Both the position numbers and the translations under genes were made by a program. A DNA stretch of 64,000 bases from JACVSF01 sp036702855 (GTDB taxonomy: Bacteria > Cyanobacteriota > Cyanobacteriia > Phormidesmidales > Phormidesmidaceae): the NCBI GenBank assembly GCA_036702855.1, contig DATNQF010000107.1:1-64000 (forward strand), written 5' to 3'. Below, piece after piece: positions 62,626-64,000 of the stretch. Position 1 is the stretch's first letter, and each line of letters starts with the position of its first letter. The notes under the pieces are model-generated. The model was given only the letters and a program-made list of their open reading frames with translations. It had not been told where the DNA came from and did no database searches.

Positions 62626-63030
62626 ATGCGGCTACCCGACGAACCCAATTCCCCAACTCAGATCAACATCATCCCCATGATTGATGTTGTCTTTGCAGTT
62701 CTGACCTTTTTCATTTTTGCCAGTCTGCACTTCACCCAAGCAGAAGGGTTGCCCGTCAATCTGCCCAAAGCGATTACTGGCGAGGCTCAAACCCAAACAA
62801 GCATTACCTTAACCATCAGTGCCCAAGGCGAGATTTTTCTGGGCGATCAACCTGTAGCTCCTGACCAACTTCTAACGGTTATGCGAACCTTAGTTCCGAC
62901 AGGAGAAACGGGTGTGGTCGTTATTCGCGCAGATGCTCAAGTCCCCCACGGTCAGGTCGTTGCCGTTATGGATATCCTGCGACGGTTGCAGGGTATCCAA
63001 TTAGCGATCGCAACGCAACCAACGCCCTAG
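62626..63030 (+). CDS. exbD: ExbD/TolR-family biopolymer transport protein
   Basis: From ATG 62626 the 134-residue product begins MRLPDEPNSPTQINIIPMID, then one membrane helix (VVFAVLTFFIFASLHF) with the essential Asp in MIDVVF. The periplasmic domain has GLPVNLPKAITGE and VVIRADAQVPHGQVVAVMDI. It works with ExbB and TonB to energise outer-membrane uptake, for example of iron chelates. No exbB is in the window. A TTG at 62566 would extend the frame, but the family start is at MRLPDEP. Confidence 0.88.
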   Translation: MRLPDEPNSPTQINIIPMIDVVFAVLTFFIFASLHFTQAEGLPVNLPKAITGEAQTQTSITLTISAQGEIFLGDQPVAPDQLLTVMRTLVPTGETGVVVIRADAQVPHGQVVAVMDILRRLQGIQLAIATQPTP

Positions 63031-63056
63031 CGCTTCTTCGCTACTTACTGATGACG

Positions 63057-63133
63057 ATTCTCAATAAGAGCTACCCTCTTGCAAATAGCAAGGTTTATCT
63101 ACTAACATTCTCAATAAGTGAACCCTTATTGAG
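63057..63133 (+). promoter_or_regulatory. furA: Repeated ATTCTCAATAAG boxes and palindrome before furA
   Basis: ATTCTCAATAAG occurs at 63057 and again at 63107. The second copy forms a perfect palindrome with arms CTCAATAAG and CTTATTGAG around 6 bp, ending 11 bp before the furA ATG. It is a good candidate for autoregulation by FurA, although it differs from the classic Fur box. Confidence 0.55.
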
Positions 63134-63144
63134 AGGTAGACGGC

Positions 63145-63600
63145 ATGACCGCCTATACCACTTCAGCCCTTAAAGCCGAATTGAACGAACGCGGCTGGCG
63201 AATGACTCCCCAACGGGAAATCATTCTGACAACTTTCAAAGACTTACCAGAAGGAGAGCACCTCAGCGCAGAAGATTTGCGCGAGGTGCTTAAAGATCAG
63301 GGTGAAGAGGTCAGCCTGTCTACCATTTATCGCAACCTCAAACTCATGGCTCGTATGGGCATTTTACGGGAGTTAGAGCTAGCGGAGGGACACAAGCGCT
63401 ATGAACTCAACCAGCCTTCACCCCACCACCACCACCATCTAATTTGCGTTCGTTGTAACAAAACAATTGAGTTTAAAAACGACTCTGTCCTAAAAGTTGG
63501 GGCAAGAACGGCAGAGAAGTCAGGCTACCATCTGCTCGACTGTCAACTCACCATTCACGCGGTGTGTCCAACCTGCCAACGATCGCTTTTGCCCGTTTAA
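63145..63600 (+). CDS. furA: Ferric uptake regulator FurA
   Basis: The 151-residue protein matches cyanobacterial FurA: ALKAELNERGWRMTPQREII, GEHLSAEDLREVL, STIYRNLKLMARMGILREL, the metal-binding HHHHHLICVRCNKTIEF and a second cysteine pair CPTCQ. It represses iron uptake genes with Fe(II) as co-repressor and also binds heme in some cyanobacteria. The likely ribosome binding site is GAGAGG. Confidence 0.95.
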   Translation: MTAYTTSALKAELNERGWRMTPQREIILTTFKDLPEGEHLSAEDLREVLKDQGEEVSLSTIYRNLKLMARMGILRELELAEGHKRYELNQPSPHHHHHLICVRCNKTIEFKNDSVLKVGARTAEKSGYHLLDCQLTIHAVCPTCQRSLLPV

Positions 63601-63880
63601 TTAGCTGAACCAACCAAGCTCTTCTTGTTAGCTGGGTGCTTCTTCCCTTGAGCTTGGCCAAGGTGCAAACGAAATCCGAAATTGTCTAACCAAAAAATAA
63701 TTCACTGAGAATGCACTAGTAAAATCTTCAGAAAAAATAGCTTCTTACGCAGTAGCCAAAAGGCAGGTTAGTAAGCACTCATTCAGTCCAAACAAATGTT
63801 TCCCTCCCCCAGGGGAGAGAAGAAGGCACCGAGTCAAATGCAGTAGCCTTGGGAAGTTGTCTGCCACCTCGTGTGAGCCA
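63601..63880. other. Intergenic region after furA
   Basis: A repeat CCAAGCTC and GAGCTTGG at 63614-63657 could form a hairpin, without a T tract. No gene is supported. Confidence 0.3.
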
Positions 63881-64000
63881 ATGGACCCATTGCTTCAATT
63901 TATTGCTCTGACAATTGTCAGGCTAAATCAACTTGTCCAGCCCATTCTCGTTCCGCTCTGCTTCATCACAGCTTGGACTGTGGTAGTTCTGGTGGTTTGG
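63881..64000 (+). CDS. Partial membrane protein, cut by the window end
   Basis: The frame is open from ATG to the window end, giving 40 residues with MDPLLQFIALTIVRLNQLVQ and then a hydrophobic segment (PLCFITAWTVVVLVVW). It looks like a real N-terminus with one membrane helix. The function is unknown. Confidence 0.5.
   Translation, partial: MDPLLQFIALTIVRLNQLVQPILVPLCFITAWTVVVLVVW

Noticed and set aside
1..64000. CRISPR arrays, rRNA and tRNA genes
   Set aside because: No regularly spaced repeats and no tRNA T-loop or rRNA signatures were seen on reading the sequence.

Overview
The window is cyanobacterial chromosome. The octamer GCGATCGC (HIP1) recurs throughout. Many products are typical of cyanobacteria: GlgB and GlgC of glycogen synthesis, a FurA-type regulator, an Mrp antiporter operon in the order C-D-E-F-G-A-B, multi-domain hybrid kinases, and a GAF domain with bilin-lyase-type cysteines. 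Base composition and family mix suggest a filamentous or Leptolyngbya-like lineage; this is an inference and the genus is not determined.

Positions 1-15.4 kb form a sulfur-scavenging region. It holds a decayed 3' piece of sqdB, an exported tandem rhodanese, DUF202 and PAP2 membrane proteins, and a frameshifted TauE/SafE exporter. Next comes an ssuD-ssuA-ssuC-ssuB operon for alkanesulfonates with an attached SfnB/DszC-like flavoprotein and a small unknown gene. Then follow a ChrA transporter, a TTC38-like TPR protein, a PhnD-like protein without signal peptide, a Crp/Fnr-family regulator and a DUF2087 protein. Several intergenic gaps here carry AT-rich palindromes, and two carry the same GC-rich 24-bp palindrome, which suggests a local regulon, possibly sulfur-controlled.

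Positions 15.5-19.6 kb are the seven-gene Mrp Na+/H+ antiporter operon behind a good sigma-70-like promoter. The next kilobase has no large gene but holds two convincing small ORFs. From 20.7 to 25.6 kb lie ureC without ureA or ureB, a small helical protein, two BON-domain proteins and transaldolase. A 145-bp MITE-like element with terminal inverted repeats follows.

Positions 26.2-33.6 kb are a signalling block: CHASE3-HAMP-GAF hybrid kinase, CheR, a CheB methylesterase domain without receiver, and a REC-PAS-kinase-REC protein. Positions 33.9-39.7 kb hold a GlsB/YeaQ-type membrane protein, glgB, a hemerythrin-like protein, a UbiG-like methyltransferase and an unknown. Positions 39.8-45 kb hold an RND efflux pump and its membrane-fusion lipoprotein, with a 33-residue membrane peptide ORF between them.

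Positions 45.1-54.9 kb are mixed housekeeping and envelope genes: an LprI-like protein, DCC, an SGNH hydrolase, nanE, a CPXCG protein, a phosphodiester glycosidase family protein and two glycosyltransferases. They also contain the most interesting gene, a kinase with four CBS motifs, a GAF domain with both cysteines of a DXCF cyanobacteriochrome, and a HisKA_2 transmitter. It is immediately followed by a REC-histidine kinase. The last 9 kb hold a large unknown membrane-anchored protein, glgC, a P-loop kinase, an iron-type ABC permease, purN, a small helical protein, exbD and furA.
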